Part shown: piece after piece, positions 33,013 through 44,523 of the stretch
Position numbering within the stretch: position 1 is the stretch's first letter
Layout: every line of letters begins with the position of its first letter
Source of the DNA: Adiantum capillus-veneris
Lineage: Eukaryota; Streptophyta; Polypodiopsida; Polypodiales; Pteridaceae
Length of the DNA: 64,000 nt
NCBI GenBank assembly: GCA_014529385.2
Contig: CM043963.1
Location: 98,345,912 to 98,409,911 of the forward strand
Direction of reading: 5' to 3'
Made by a program: the position numbers and the translations under genes
The notes under the pieces: generated by a model
Databases searched by the model: none
Told to the model about the DNA's origin: nothing
Seen by the model: only the letters and a program-made list of their open reading frames with translations

Positions 33013-34545
33013 ATGGATGACAATAGTGAAGAGAGTGAAATTAATGTTGATAACTTTGATTTTGCTAATGAGCAAGCTACTAATGATGCCCTAATGCTTG
33101 TTAACTATCTTGTTTCTAGGCTTCAACAAGCCATGGGCAATCCATCCCTTCAAAGTGAAGTGCAAGGGCAGCTTTGTGCTCATGGGATTCTCCAAGCTCC
33201 CCACCATGACGAGAGAGAACCTAGGAAGCCTACTTGCGAGACTTCTAAAAGAGGTCTCTCTCCGATTCGGGAAGAAGAAGAGGATCCCTATAAGGGCTCA
33301 GAAATTTGCTCCTTGATGATGCATCTCCTTCTTAAAGGAGAACTCAAAAGCCTCCACCGAAGGAACGAGAAAGAAGTGAGTCTCCCGCCACATCGGCGGA
33401 GATGGCTCCACGAAGACGGCGGGCTAAACGCTCTCCATCGCCTCCAAAACGGAGAAGACCATCGCATACTTCTCCACACCATACTTCAAAGAGGGATGAC
33501 AAAAGCAAGAGAAGAGAAAGGCAAGAAAGAGGACACCCTCTTCTCCATCTTCTTCATCCTCTTCCTCTTATGAAAGTGATGGTGAAGACAACAAAGATCA
33601 AGGCAAGAAAAAGGCGAGAAAGAGGTCACCCTTTTCTCCATCATCCTCAAATTCTTCATCTTCTGAAGAAAGTGATAGTGCAACCTTTGAACCATCAAAA
33701 AGAAGAGGCCATAGGAAATCCTATGCCACATGGAAGAGGTCATCCAAGCTCAATAAGTTCAAAGAGGGAGGGAAGAGCATCTCTTTCCTTACCTACGATG
33801 GCACTTTTGGTGCTACGGACAAAGTCTTGGCCTTTATCCAACAATTCGATGCGGCGTTTGGAGATGAGTGCTTCACGGAGTCCTCTAAGCTACGCCATGT
33901 AGCTATGCACTTTCAAAAATCCGCCAACAATGGTGGTCTAGCCTACGGGCCAACGGTGAAGCTCCACAGACATGGAAAGATTTAAGAGCTTCCATTATGA
34001 AGCAGTTTTCGGCCACCGATGCCAAAGACAAAGTACTCACCGAATGGCAAAGCTTGAAGCTCTCTCCCTATGAATCCATTCACAAATATGTAGACAAGTT
34101 TTGGGACCTACAACTCAAAGCCACTGTCTTCAAAAAGTTGGATTTTGGAGAGCAAAAGCAACAATTTTTTGCGGGCTTAACTGAAGAAATGGTGGAGTAT
34201 GTCAACTCCCAAAGGCCACGCACCATATCGGCGGTTATACACCATACTATGGTGGCCTCTAGAATCAAATTCCAAACGTGGGCTAAAAGAAATCCTAAGC
34301 CCATAGAAAACAAGGGTTCCAATGAGCCTAAGGGGAAGGACAATGTCCAAAAGTCTCCTAAGGGCAACTCCAACAAAGCTAAAGAGAAGGGAGTTTATAA
34401 AGTCAAAAATAAACTCTCTCCTGAAGAGCTTGAGCATTATCGCAAGGATAACCGCAGATGTTTCAAGTGCGGGCGAGCAAGGGCATGCGTACCGCGCTTG
34501 TCCCCAAAAGAACACCCGCCATGAACCTCCTAGAGCTACCTTGGT
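33013..34545 (+). pseudogene. Chromo-1 gag
   Basis: The start ATG at 33013 (MDDNSEESEINVDNFDF) opens an acidic N-terminus. A Ser/Arg/Lys-rich region (33240-33760) with frame changes follows. The Gag core runs from about 33775 (SFLTYDGTFGATDKVLAFIQQ) and, after a frame change, 33997-34440 (SLKLSPYESIHKYVDKFWDL, FFAGLTEEMVEYV). The zinc knuckle begins RRCFKCG at about 34454. A single-base frameshift inside it moves the rest, GEQGHAYRACPQK, to another frame. With that shift the protein would end at about 34524 and not reach the protease. Confidence 0.85.
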
Positions 34546-35103
34546 TGAAATCCCAGAGGAGGAAATTCACCGCAAAGGATCTCCTCTATGCCATGCTTGG
34601 GAAAAGGTAAGAGAACATGATGCTTTTATTCTCTTTGACCCTTGTTCTACTCACAATTTTATATCTATAGAGTTGGCCACCAAGCTAGGCATACAAGCCT
34701 ACGAGATGGGAGATGTCCTACCCGTAGATGGTGCTTTCAAGGGGCAAGAAGCTTCAGTCACTCCCTTAATTGGGAAATTGAGGCTCCATGTTCAAAGCTA
34801 TGTGGACAAAGAGGACTTCTTTATCTCTCCTCTCAAGCATGAGGATGTAATCCTAGGGGCACCATGGTTTGATCACATGGCTGCCAATGTTAAATTCCCT
34901 GAAAGGAGAATCTCCTTTAAGTTCAGGGAAAAAGATATGTTTATAGATGCTAAGGAAATTGGTAACACTATACCCATTATACATACACAAGCTTTCAACA
35001 AGTCAATAAAGAGCTCTATTTCCGTGTACATGATTTTTGTTAAAGATTCTCAAAATAAACCTAATGTTTTAGCAAAAGAAATATACACAATCAAAAGGAA
35101 TTA
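34500..35103 (+). pseudogene. Chromo-1 protease region
   Basis: This is the frame 34322-35104 after the zinc knuckle. The protease reads DAFILFDPCSTHNFISIELATKLG. In chromoviruses the active site is (I/L)DSGSTHNF, so here Ser-Gly has become Pro-Cys, which should inactivate the enzyme. The rest of the fold is recognisable (VILGAPWFDHMAANVKF, GLP/APW flap-to-end motif). The frame stops at 35104, just before RT. Confidence 0.8.
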
Positions 35104-36030
35104 GAGTTATCCAATTTTCTCAAGGGGTTTCAGGATGTCTTTATTGACGACATCCCTTGTGAGCTACCTCCTAAACGAGGTAATGATGACCATGCAATTG
35201 AACTTCTTCCAGGAAGTTCACCACCTAACAAACCTCCTTGTAGAGTTTCTCAAGCTCAACAAGAGGAGATTATGCGGCAAGTGCATGAGTTAGTTGAGAA
35301 GGGAATGGTTAGGCCTAGCTCATCTCCATTTTGTTCTCCTGTGCTACTAGTGCAAAAGAAAGACGGCACATATCGTATGTGTGCCGACTATAGAGCACTA
35401 AATAGGATCACTATCAAAAATAGGTTTCCTGTTGCGCCGGTAGAAGACCTATTTGATAAGCTAAAGGGTCCACCTACTTCAATGGGATTGACCTAAAAAG
35501 TGACTATCATCAAATAAGGATAGTTGATCAAGACATTGTAAAGACCGAATTTCACACTATGTTTGGTCTTTACGAATACATTGTCATGCCTTTTGGCCTG
35601 ACCAATGCACCAACCACATTCAACCGCTTGATGGAGAAGCTATTCAGGCCTCACCAAACCTTTACTGGAGTGTTCTTTGATGATATCATCATCTACTCTA
35701 ATTCATTAGACGGGCACAAGCGACACCTCCAAGTAATATTTCAAGTTCTAAGAGAGAATAAACTTTATGTTAATCAAAAGAAAAGTGATTTTTTTTACAA
35801 GAGATTTAGTATTTAGGTCACATTATCTCTGAAGATGGCATCCAAATGGATCCATCAAAGTTAGAGGTAATAAAAGGATGGCCTAAACCAAGGAATGTTC
35901 ATGAGTTAAGAAGCTTTATAGGTATGTGCACATACTATAGATGCTTCATAGAAAAGTTCTCACTAATAACAGGACCATTACATGACCATTACATGACCTA
36001 ACAGAGCAATGATTTCGAAAAGCTTAAAGA
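35104..36030 (+). pseudogene. Chromo-1 reverse transcriptase
   Basis: RT fingers and palm: [53 protein letters not shown] (35272-35496). A frameshift at about 35470 breaks the [15 protein letters not shown] motif. It then reads LYEYIVMPFGLTNAPTTF and the catalytic FFDDIIIYSN (about 35676-35705). A second break follows at 35816, within the thumb. Catalytic residues are intact. Confidence 0.9.
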
Positions 36031-36430
36031 AAAGCTTATCTCTCAACCTGTGCTTACATTACCGGTTCTCTCAAAGCCATTTGAGGTCCAATGTGATGCT
36101 TGTGGTGATTGCCTTGGAGCTGTTTTGCTTCAAGAAGGGCACGCCATAGGCTATGAAAGTCAAAGGCTTGACCTTGTTGAGCAATCTCTAGGCATATATG
36201 GAAAGGAACTCCTTGCAGTTCTACATGCCTTAGACTCATGGAAGCACTATTTATTGGGGACTCCTTTCATTCCGCGAACGGATCACCAAAGTCTTAAGTA
36301 CTTCATGACGTAGACCAAGCTCTCCGACAAACAAATGAGGTGGGCAAATTTCCTTTCGCAATTTCATTTTCATATTGCTCACATTGCTGGCAAGCATAAT
36401 AAAGTAGCCGATGCACTCTCAAGACGGCCG
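36031..36430 (+). pseudogene. Chromo-1 RNase H
   Basis: FEVQCDACGDCLGAVLLQEGHAIGYESQRLD, then EQSLGIYGKELLAVLHALDSWKHYLLG and TDHQSLKYFMT form the gypsy RNase H. The C-terminal HIAGKHNKVADALSRRP joins it to the integrase. One stop (TAG at 36312) interrupts the domain. Confidence 0.9.
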
Positions 36431-37560
36431 AGAGTGAATGCAGTTTGCATAGCAACTCACAATGATCTATCTTCTATGATAGATGAGTATGCTATTGATC
36501 CCGATTTTAGAGATGTGATTTCAGCCCTTGCACTAGGGAAGAAAGAGGAACCATTTACTTTACAAGATGGTTATCTTCTCTATGGAAATAGACTATGCGT
36601 TAGTAGCTCACTACGTGAGAAAGTAATGTATGAATCTCATGATCCTCCTTATGCAAGGTGTAGAGGGATTCAGTCTACCCTAAAGGGGATTGAAACATAT
36701 TTCTATTGGCCTACCATGAAAGCAGACATACAAGAGTATGTTTTCAAATGTGTGATATGCCAAAAGACAATGTTTGATAGAGGGAAGAAACTTGGATTTC
36801 TTCAACCTTTGCCAATCCCTAATTCACCATGGGAGATCATATCCATGGATTTTATCTTTGGATTGCCTAAGTCTATCCATGGGAATACAGGAATATGGAT
36901 GAAAGTAGACAGGTTCAATAAACAAGCTCATTTTATACCTGTCAAAAAGACTATCAAAGCCCATCAAATGGAAACCCTCTTCATTTGACAAATCTTCAAG
37001 TACCATGGCTTGCCAATGTCCATAGTGTCGGATAGAGATCCTAGAATGACCAGTAATTTCTGGAAGGGTGTCTTTGAGAATTTAGGAACAAGGCTAAACT
37101 TCTCTTCGGCCTATCACCCGCAAACGGATGGCCAAAGTGAAATAGCTAACCTAACAGTTCTCGATCTACTAAAAGCCTATGTAACGGAAGTAGATCAAAG
37201 ATTCCAATGGGAGAAGTACTTACCGTTAGTGGAGTATGCCTACAATAACACGGTACATACTTCCACGCGAAAAGCACCTTTTGAGGTAATTGAGGGAAGA
37301 TCAAAAAGTCCCTTGCTACTTAAGGTACACGAGAAGGTCTTCGCTGCAGATGAGTATAGCCGAGACCTACAAGAATATTTCCAAAAGATTAAGGATGCTA
37401 TCTCTATCTCACAGGAAAGGCAAAAGGCTGCTGCTGACAAGCACAGAAGAGCCCAAGCCTTTAAAGAAAATGATTGGGTATTACTCAAATTTCCCAAGGC
37501 TCGATTAAGGCACACGACAGGCAAGAATCCTACGGACACCAAAAGTACTATGCTAAGTTA
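36431..37560 (+). pseudogene. Chromo-1 integrase zinc finger and core
   Basis: A zinc-binding block (HDPPYARCRGIQ...CVICQ, with H changed in part) is followed by the core. The core has MDFIFGLPKS (first Asp), VSDRDPRMTSNFWKG (second Asp) and HPQTDGQSEIAN (Glu), so all three catalytic acids are present. One stop at 36986 splits the domain into two open frames (36335-36988 and 37010-37561). Conserved downstream motifs include YNNTVHTSTRKAPFEV. Confidence 0.9.
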
Positions 37561-37920
37561 GCAAAAAGGTACTATGATCCCTTCTAGATTCTTAGGCCGA
37601 TCAATGAGATGGCCTATCAACTCAAGTTGCTTAGTCATTGGCTCATACACAATGATTTCCATGTGAGCCTATTAAAGCCTTACAAAGGAGAGCCACCTCA
37701 AGAACCAACTATTGAAGACCCACCGGAGATCGAAGACCAAGTAGAGGTGCTGCAGCCCGAGTCCATTCTCCGACATGAATACAAGGTACTAAGAGGCGGT
37801 AAGACTATCCAATGATATCTTATTAAGTTTAAAAATTATCCTTTTAAAGATGCTAGATGGATGCAAGGCATACAATTAAAGGATAACCTAAACCTTGTCA
37901 ATGCTTCCCTAGAGTAAGCA
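37561..37920 (+). pseudogene. Chromo-1 integrase C-terminus with GPY/F module and chromodomain
   Basis: After a frameshift near 37560 the sequence shows a damaged GPY/F module (ILRPINEMAYQLKL, NDFHVSLLKPYKG). Following an acidic linker there is a chromodomain: ESILRHEYKVLRGGKTIQ-stop-YLIKFKNYPFKDARWM. Chromodomains of this class direct integration to particular chromatin. One TGA inside the domain and one earlier frameshift prevent expression of this copy. Confidence 0.8.
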
Positions 37921-38256
37921 AATGTACAAATGTTAAAAATGAACAAAGTTTTTGTCTTATAAGACTCTCTTTTTCTTTATTGTGCACAAAAATGAAGTAG
38001 TATGCATGCTTAGATCAAGTTTGTGGAGACAACGTCTCCCAAACACCAAGTAGACCTTGTCACTCTACTATGGAAGATTGATAGGACTAATGTGCAGACA
38101 TGCTTGCGGCAGCTTAGGCTCTCAAAGTGCCAAATGGACTAGCCATCCATTCTGGAATGATGACGTAGGGTAACATAGGGATACTCTACCCGCTAGAAAA
38201 AAGGACTAATGAATATGCTTTATCTTCTCTACCCCATGGTCGAGGACGACTATGAT

Positions 38257-38272
38257 TTCAAGAGAGAGGTAG
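38257..38272 (+). promoter_or_regulatory. Polypurine tract of Chromo-1
   Basis: TTCAAGAGAGAGGTAG lies directly before the 3' LTR start TGTCATAA. Confidence 0.75.
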
Positions 38273-39859
38273 TGTCATAACAATCAATATCTAATTCTCC
38301 TAAATGATTTTCTCATGTTAAACTGATCATTTAATATGGGGAAGTGAAAGGGGAGAAAACGCTAGAATATTGGTTAAGCTAGCAGACCGGCCACAGTAGG
38401 GATCCAAAGGGGGGGGCATCTGCAAAAGAGCAATGTGCAACAATGGGCTTAAAGACCCTAAGGTTCAGCCCATTAAGACTTCCAAAATGCTAAGGTTCTA
38501 AAATTCAAAGGTTGTGTCCAAAGGTCAAACATTAGGGGAATTGGATGCTTTGTGTGTGTCCCAAAAAGTCTTTGTCAAGCCCTACAATAGAGGGGGCGAG
38601 CCCAAGAAGTAGGGGACGAGAGAGAAACACCCACACACACTCACAAGCTTCATTTGTACACAAGGGGAAAGAGGGACACATGTCAGCTCCCTAGGCCAGA
38701 TACCCACAAGGTGTACTCAAATCCTATTGAATGGCCATGGAGGTGACCAATGAGAATTAGGCTAAAGTAAATCTAGCTTAATTAATTTAAAAACACTTAA
38801 TAAGAGAACCAATAAGAATTAAGCTCTCTAGAAGACTATTGGACAGTCTCCCAAGGGGACCAATGAGCATTCAGCAGCCCAATGGCTTGCCTGATTCCTA
38901 TTGGCCAGGAGGCAAAGGGGTCCAATGAGACTTTAGTTGCATTTATTAATTACCTAAAGCTCTCAAAAAGCAGAAAGGGGGACACATGTCAGAAGGCTAT
39001 CACTTATGCTGCTTAATTTCCATTGGTTGAGGCTGGGGAGGTCCAATAGGGCTGTAGCATGAATAATTAGTAAGGGGGTCGAATAATTAGTAAGGGGGGT
39101 CGATCAAGAGAGAGAAGGAGCTGATTTTTGCAACGCGTTATCACACACACACTCACATAATCTCATGTGAGAAGCAAAGAAGACTCTCTCTCCTTCTCAA
39201 GATTTAATGGAAAGCTTACTACCTACTCCAAGCTTGTGAGAAGGGATGCCTACACCAACAACTCTTGGCTTTGTGATGCAAATCCAACCAAGAGCCAAGC
39301 TTCAATACATGCTCATCTCCTCTACCATGCTAATTACTAAGCTAAGCTATGCTAATATGAGTGATTATGTGAGGAGATGTACATCTTTCTCGTAAGAATA
39401 CTCCTTCTTCCTCTCAATCTACTCTCATATCCCACTAGCTCTCACCATCTTCCAAGGTGTGTGAGGTCTTGGGTTTGAGACCGTGAGGGAATTGATGTTG
39501 TGTTTGATAAGTGTTTTGCTTAGTGTATGAAGTTTCTATCTTCATTGCACTAGCTAGTATTGAAGGAACACAAAGAATTGTACTGTAAAATGTCTCTCTT
39601 GATGGGAGAAACCATAATACAAAGCCTTTTGGAGGGGGGACCGGCTCCATGAAAATCCGATCCTCAACTATTGTCAACTGCTTAATTTCTCTCTCTTTTG
39701 ACGTATTGTTCATGCTATCTAACTAGGTGTTATGCTTTTTGTTGCTCTCTCCAACCAAGCACTCTTGTTATTCTCATTAGGAAGCTAGTCTAATGAAATT
39801 CTCACTATGTTCATGCTTTTTTCCGCTACACACAAGTTACTAGACCAATAAATGTTACA
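38273..39859 (+). repeat. 3' LTR of Chromo-1
   Basis: It pairs with 31010-32606. Differences include a shorter CA tract (39143-39154) and a local duplication GAATAATTAGTAAGGGGG (39061 and 39081) absent from the 5' copy. Confidence 0.95.
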
Positions 39860-40616
39860 ACCTTCAATATCTTTTTATAGCTTGAGAATCAGTGCACAGA
39901 GCACCGGCAATATGGGGAACGAGGCTTTAAAAAAACCCCTTGGTTATTATTTGTGAAGGCTAAAAAATAAGGGGGGTGGAGCTCCAAAGTTAAAAAGGGC
40001 AAGGAAATAAAAGAAGCTTAAGTGAGTTCACAAAGATATGTAACCCAACGACAAGCTGTGAAAGCCTCTGTGGGAAAAAGAAATTGAAGGCTTGGTCTTA
40101 AGGAGTAAAAAAAGAGAACACATTTTTTAGCCAAAGAGAGAAAGGGAGCAACGACGGCGCCGTCGTTGCCCCTTTGGAAAACAAGATGCATAGGAAAAAA
40201 AGGGAAAAAAGAGAGACTTGGGTTTTTTCAGGGAGAAGGAGGGTTTCTTGCAAGTAAACGAGACAAGCTTTGGGGTTTTTTTTTTTGGGATGCTCAACGG
40301 TTTTTGGCTCATTGAGGAGGAAAGAAAGCTCGAGGAGAGGAAGCTCTAGCGCGTGTGTGACGGCAAGGAGGCAAAGGAAAAAACTCCACCATTGGGACAG
40401 CGCCAACGAAGGCCATCGAGGTCTGTTTTTTTGGGTGTGCTCGTCGAGGTTGTGCCGACGGAGCCGGTTGTATTAGATCATCTTGAGTAAAGTGAAGTGA
40501 CATTACCCGTTTCTTGGTGCCAATTACCCTTTCTCCCCTACTCTTGTCTTATGCTCTTGTGTATTTGCGGTGTCACATACGTGTGTGTGTATGCCTCGAG
40601 CCAGCGGTGTGTGAAT

Positions 40617-40664
<48 letters not shown>

Positions 40665-40885
40665 CTTTTGTGCTGAAGGGCAAGGATGGAGCATTGTGGC
40701 ATGGGTGTGTTCGATTGTGGTACTGCTAAGGGTGTGTGTGATTAGGTGACGTGCAGGCAGAGCTTTGCTAGCAAGCAATGCATGTTTCAAAGGTGTGTTT
40801 GAGAGGATAGGGGTGATGTGAGTGCCCTAAGCTATAGGGAGGCCTTTGTTTGTGTGCTCAGCGTGTTCCCCATTCCCCTTGTCCA
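39860..40885 (+). repeat. Tat-1 5' LTR, right part
   Basis: It continues the LTR interrupted at 31009 and matches 45345-46330. The join ACCTTCAATATCTTTTT is intact in the 3' LTR at about 45350. It contains a (GA)n microsatellite (40621-40661) where the 3' LTR has a short (CA)n. The end is set just before the primer site and is uncertain by some bases. Confidence 0.85.
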
Positions 40886-40890
40886 TCTTC

Positions 40891-40910
40891 TGGTGCCCAA
40901 CAAAGGAGCA
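40891..40910 (+). promoter_or_regulatory. Possible tRNA-Lys primer-binding site of Tat-1
   Basis: TGGTGCCCAACAAAGGAGCA resembles TGGCGCCCAACGTGGGGC, the complement of a plant tRNA-Lys 3' end, with several changes. Its position between LTR and gag fits. Confidence 0.55.
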
Positions 40911-40962
40911 CACTGATTGCTCTGAGTTAAGTGAAGAGAAACAGTCTTGGGTATTGGTCGAC

Positions 40963-41460
40963 ATGGCGTCTCGAAGCTATGGGCCTATTTTTACAGGTGA
41001 AGAGAATCTTGAGGAGTGGGTTGTAGACTTTAAGATGTATATGCTGTCATTGCATATGCCAAACGAGGACAGCAAGATGCAAACATTTCCTTTTGTGATG
41101 CACGGGAAAGCAAAGGTATGGGAAGAAGCTTTGGAAGGAGAGCCGAGGCATGCTTGGGCAACTCTATGGGTGCGTTTCCTACATGATTTCCACAAAGAGG
41201 CATCCCCGATCGAGATGGATGCCAAACTGAAGACGCTTAAGCAGGATGTAAGTGAAGAATTCACTTTGTTTTTGGATCGTTTTGAAGTGTGCTAGACAGA
41301 GCTAGCGGGTGCCATGCAATTGGCCAATGGTGACTACTTCCAACTGGATACATTTTTGGCGTGCCTACACCCTAAAGTAAGGGAGAAAGTGGATTTTGAG
41401 AGCCCAAAAAACTACAATGGTGCAATGGCCATCGCAAAGGCAAAAAGCAAGAAAATTTAA
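40963..41460 (+). pseudogene. Tat-1 gag remnant
   Basis: From the ATG at 40963 the frame reads MASRSYGPIFTGEENLEEWV and continues with a typical gypsy Gag core: MHGKAKVWEEAL, AWATLWVRFLHDFH and KTLKQDVSEEFTLFLDRFE. A stop at 41293 is followed in frame by homologous sequence to about 41460 (LDTFLACLHPKVREKV). The zinc knuckle and protease are absent. The sequence changes to RT at about 41675. Confidence 0.75.
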
Positions 41461-41674
41461 AAAACGACTGACCACGGCGTGTCGGGTTATGAAGCGGTGG
41501 TGCCTATCCAACCCCAGGGTCTGAGGGATGTTGATCATGATGAGAACCATGCAAACGGGGGTGTGGCCATTGTGCCACAAATTGGGTGCGTACTGTGCAG
41601 GATTTGTCTGAGCAAACACAAGAATTGCGGCTAAGTGTGATGCATAGAGGTCAACCAACAGGAGCAAGAGGCAG

Positions 41675-42300
41675 GGCATGAGAGGTACTCTATTATGGAT
41701 GGATTTTTAGGGTACTTTCAGATAGGGATTGCTCTTGAAGATCAGCTGAAGATGACATTTATCTCTCCATGGGGATGCTTTGCCTATCGTCGCAGGATGC
41801 CATTTGGTTTGGTGAATGCATACGCCACCTTCCAAGACTAGATGAATAGGGTGTTTGGTCCCTATTTGGGCAGGTTCATTAGAGTTCTCATGGATGACAT
41901 TGGATGTTATAGCTCAAGGGTGGATCATTTAGCAAAGCTCTCGCCTATGTTTTCAAAGTCTGAAAGAAGAAGGAGGTCAGTTGAATCCTAAGAAGTGCAA
42001 GCTAGCACAACCTCGAGCACGGTTTCTAGGCCATGTCGTGTCACAAAATGGAATTGAAGTAGATCCAAAGAAGGTCAAGGTGCTAGTTTTGATGGAGCGT
42101 CCCTCTAGTGCGCAAGGCTTGGCCTCCTTTGTACATAAGCTAAAGTACTTGTCACATTTTTTTTGGATGCTGTCACAGTATGTGTATCCTCTCCAAAAGA
42201 GGGCTCAACAGGTGCATGGCTTTGAATGGGATGAAGATGCTCAAGAAGCTTTTGATAGGGTGAAATAAATTTTGTGTCAGTTGCCAACTATGTGCCCTCC
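41675..42300 (+). pseudogene. Tat-1 reverse transcriptase, second half
   Basis: RT starts abruptly at ERYSIMDGFLGYFQIGIALED, the middle of the palm, and continues FISPWGCFAYRRRMPFGL and AYATFQD. The catalytic loop reads VLMDDIGCYSS, with both aspartates kept. The thumb in 41981-42268 contains LNPKKC-like, RFLGHVVSQNGIEVDPKKV. The fingers, first catalytic region and protease were deleted between 41460 and 41675. Several frame changes. Confidence 0.85.
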
Positions 42301-42690
42301 AAGCCAAGAGGATGATTTATATGTGGCAATGACGGTAGGTACAATGGCTAAAGGTAGGAAAGAGCTATAAGCCTATTTACTTCAAAAGCACGGTGATAAT
42401 TCCTAGAGAGGTTACTTACAATGAAGCGGAGTAGTGGGTCATGGCATTGGGTTTTGCTTGCAGGAAGTTCAAAGTGCACCTCATTGTGCGTAAGTTTTAT
42501 GTGTTGACAACTACTAATATGCTGCTTGAAGTGGTGTTACACTTAAAGCCAGGGAAGTGGATCATGAAATGGGTAATAGAGTTGCAAGAGTTTGAGTTCG
42601 AGTTCAAGATCGACCATACAAGTGGATCCCATTTGGCAGACAATTTGGTTAGCAAGGCCGTGGATTTGCCAATCTATCCAAGAGTGGTAC
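42301..42690 (+). pseudogene. Tat-1 first (gypsy-type) RNase H
   Basis: The block has the weak gypsy RNase H pattern of Tat elements: YYFKSTV-like start near 42380, then ALGFACRKFKVHLIV, VLTTTNMLLEVVLHLKPGKWIMKWVIELQEFEFEF and SHLADNLVSKA. Catalytic residues are partly lost, as is often seen for the first RNase H in Tat elements that carry a second one. Confidence 0.75.
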
Positions 42691-42966
42691 GAGATGAAGC
42701 CAGACCTAGTGGGAGCTTTTACCATGTGGTTTGATGGTGCATATAGGAGGGTGATAAAGAAAGCTGGTGGAGGTGTGGTGATACACGATCCACACGGCAA
42801 GGTAATATTCTCAAAAGCCTATGATTTGAAGGATGCTCATACCAACAATGAAGAAATATATCTCGCCCTCCATCTAGGTTTGAAACAATGCATTGAGTTT
42901 GGCATTTCCAGGTTAGTGGTGAAAGGTGATGCGTTATTGGTCATCAAGCAACTGTTGGGTCAATGA
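42691..42966 (+). pseudogene. Tat-1 second (archaeal-like) RNase H
   Basis: MWFDGAYRRVIKKAGGGVVIHD begins a separate RNase HI-like fold: catalytic Asp in FDGA, Glu in AHTNNEEIYLALHLGLKQC and Asp in LVVKGDALLVIKQL. This additional RNase H between RT-RNase H and integrase is characteristic of the plant Tat clade. It lies in the open frame 42592-42966 and its three acids look intact. Confidence 0.85.
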
Positions 42967-44375
42967 TAGGTAAAGCAAGATTCCTTAAAGAATTGGTTCT
43001 TTGCCATCAAAAAGTTGTTGAAGTTCTTTAGGAAAATTCAATTCAAGCATGTGAAGAGAGACCACAACTAGGAGGCAGATCGGCTAGAAAGTAGTAAGGT
43101 GCAAGTACATGTCCCAGGCATATATGTGGCCCCAGACACATACACAAGTAGGGAGTCATTGAAGGAAGTGGAAGATTTTTTAAATACAGGGCAATGTCCT
43201 CAAGGTTTGTCTAAACTGCAGAGGAGGAGGATAGTTCAAAAAGCTCGCAAATTTACATTAGTAGGTGAAGACCTGATGACCTACGCTAGAGACGGGGTGC
43301 TGAGGAGATTGCTCTATAAAGAAGAGATTAACTTGGTGCTAGAGCAATGTCATGAGAAGAGCAGACACCAGGGGAAAGGTCAAGTACTATTTGAGTGTTG
43401 AGAGCGGGTTTTTGGTGACCTTTAGTAGTGAGGAATGTGCACTATTGGTGCAAGACCTGCCATGAACGCCAAACTATAGGAGAGAGGTGTTTGGTAGGCG
43501 AATCACAGGGAGACATTGTTGCTCAGAATGTTTTTAAGAAGTGGGGCCATCGGTCCACTCCCTAAATCTACAAGTGGTAAGAAGTATGTTGTGGTAGCCT
43601 ACGACTACCTCACCAAGTGGGTCGAGGCCAAAGCTGTGAAGGAGGTAAAATAAAAGATTGTAGCCCACTTTGTTTTTGATAACATTTGTTGCCGTTTTGG
43701 AGTGCCGTGGGTACTCATTTCTGATAGAGGCCAAGGTTTCAGAAGCAAGATTATGCAAGCATTGGTGGAAAAACTAAAGATTCAGCATGGATTTTCCTCA
43801 CCTTATCATCCCCAATGCAATGGTATTGTGGAGAGTGCCAATGGACAAATCATCAAGATGATGATGAAGTATGTGTATAAGCAGGAGACAGAATGGGAGA
43901 TCAAGCTAGAGAAGTGTCTGTGGGCCTACATGACATCCTACAAAGTGGCAACCAACTTTACTCCATTTGAGTTGGTTTATGGTAAGGAGGCAGTGCTACT
44001 AGTGTGTGCACAACTGGGTGCTTTGAAAGGTATGTGGCGCATCGATGCCACTCCACAAGCTATCTTACAAGATAGGATTGTCGTACTTGAGGCATTACAA
44101 ATGGATAGAGAAGCAGTAGCAGACTACTACGTGAAGCAGCGGGAAAGACGAGCGACCAAAGTCAACAAGAGTCTGCCAGATAAGAAGATAGAGGAAGGAG
44201 ACCTAGTAATGAAATATTCGAGGTACTTGGACTTCACCTTCTAGAAGAAGTTCAAGAAGAAATGGACTCATGAAGGCATTTCCGGATGGGACCTATCAGT
44301 TGGTGAAATTTAATGGTAAGCTTCTCAGGCATAGGGTAAATGGTGTACGGCTCAAGCTGTAGTTTGATAGATGAG
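42967..44375 (+). pseudogene. Tat-1 integrase
   Basis: There is a linker (QEKHVKRDHN-stop-EADRL-type), then the frame 43099-43401 and a core around 43540-44244. The first Asp is in VVVAYDYLTKWVEAKAV, the second in LISDRGQGFRSKIMQ and the Glu in HPQCNGIVESANGQII. C-terminal motifs YKVATNFTPFELVYGKEAVL and GDLVMKY follow. The three catalytic acids are present, but stops at 43401-43420 and 43651 and a frame change near 43700 separate the parts. The zinc-binding HHCC is damaged. Confidence 0.85.
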
Positions 44376-44523
44376 TGGTGCCCGATGTGAATCAGATTGT
44401 GACCAGGGGGGTTGGGCAACCCACTTGAAGGGACTCAAGAGTAACAGATATACATCTTTGTAAATATTATACATATTGTGCATATGGTTGTGCGCTTTTC
44501 AGTGTGCTTGGGTGTTTGCAAAG

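Larger units (their letters stand above)
31010..39859 (+). mobile_element. Chromo-1: full-length chromovirus inserted in the Tat-1 LTR
   Basis: This is a complete Ty3/gypsy chromovirus of 8.85 kb. Its LTRs (31010-32606 and 38273-39859, ~1.6 kb each) start TGTCATAA and end GTTACA. A tRNA-iMet PBS, gag, protease, RT, RNase H, integrase with a C-terminal chromodomain and a polypurine tract lie in standard order. The perfect target duplication ACCTT flanks it (31005-31009 and 39860-39864). The LTRs are very similar by eye, so insertion is recent compared with its neighbours, but several frameshifts and a few stops already break gag-pol. Confidence 0.95.

Noticed and set aside
40098-40406. Phe/Leu-rich minus-strand frames in the Tat-1 LTR (also 45499-45834)
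   Set aside because: They recur because the LTRs are copies, and they are out of register in places. No domain is seen.
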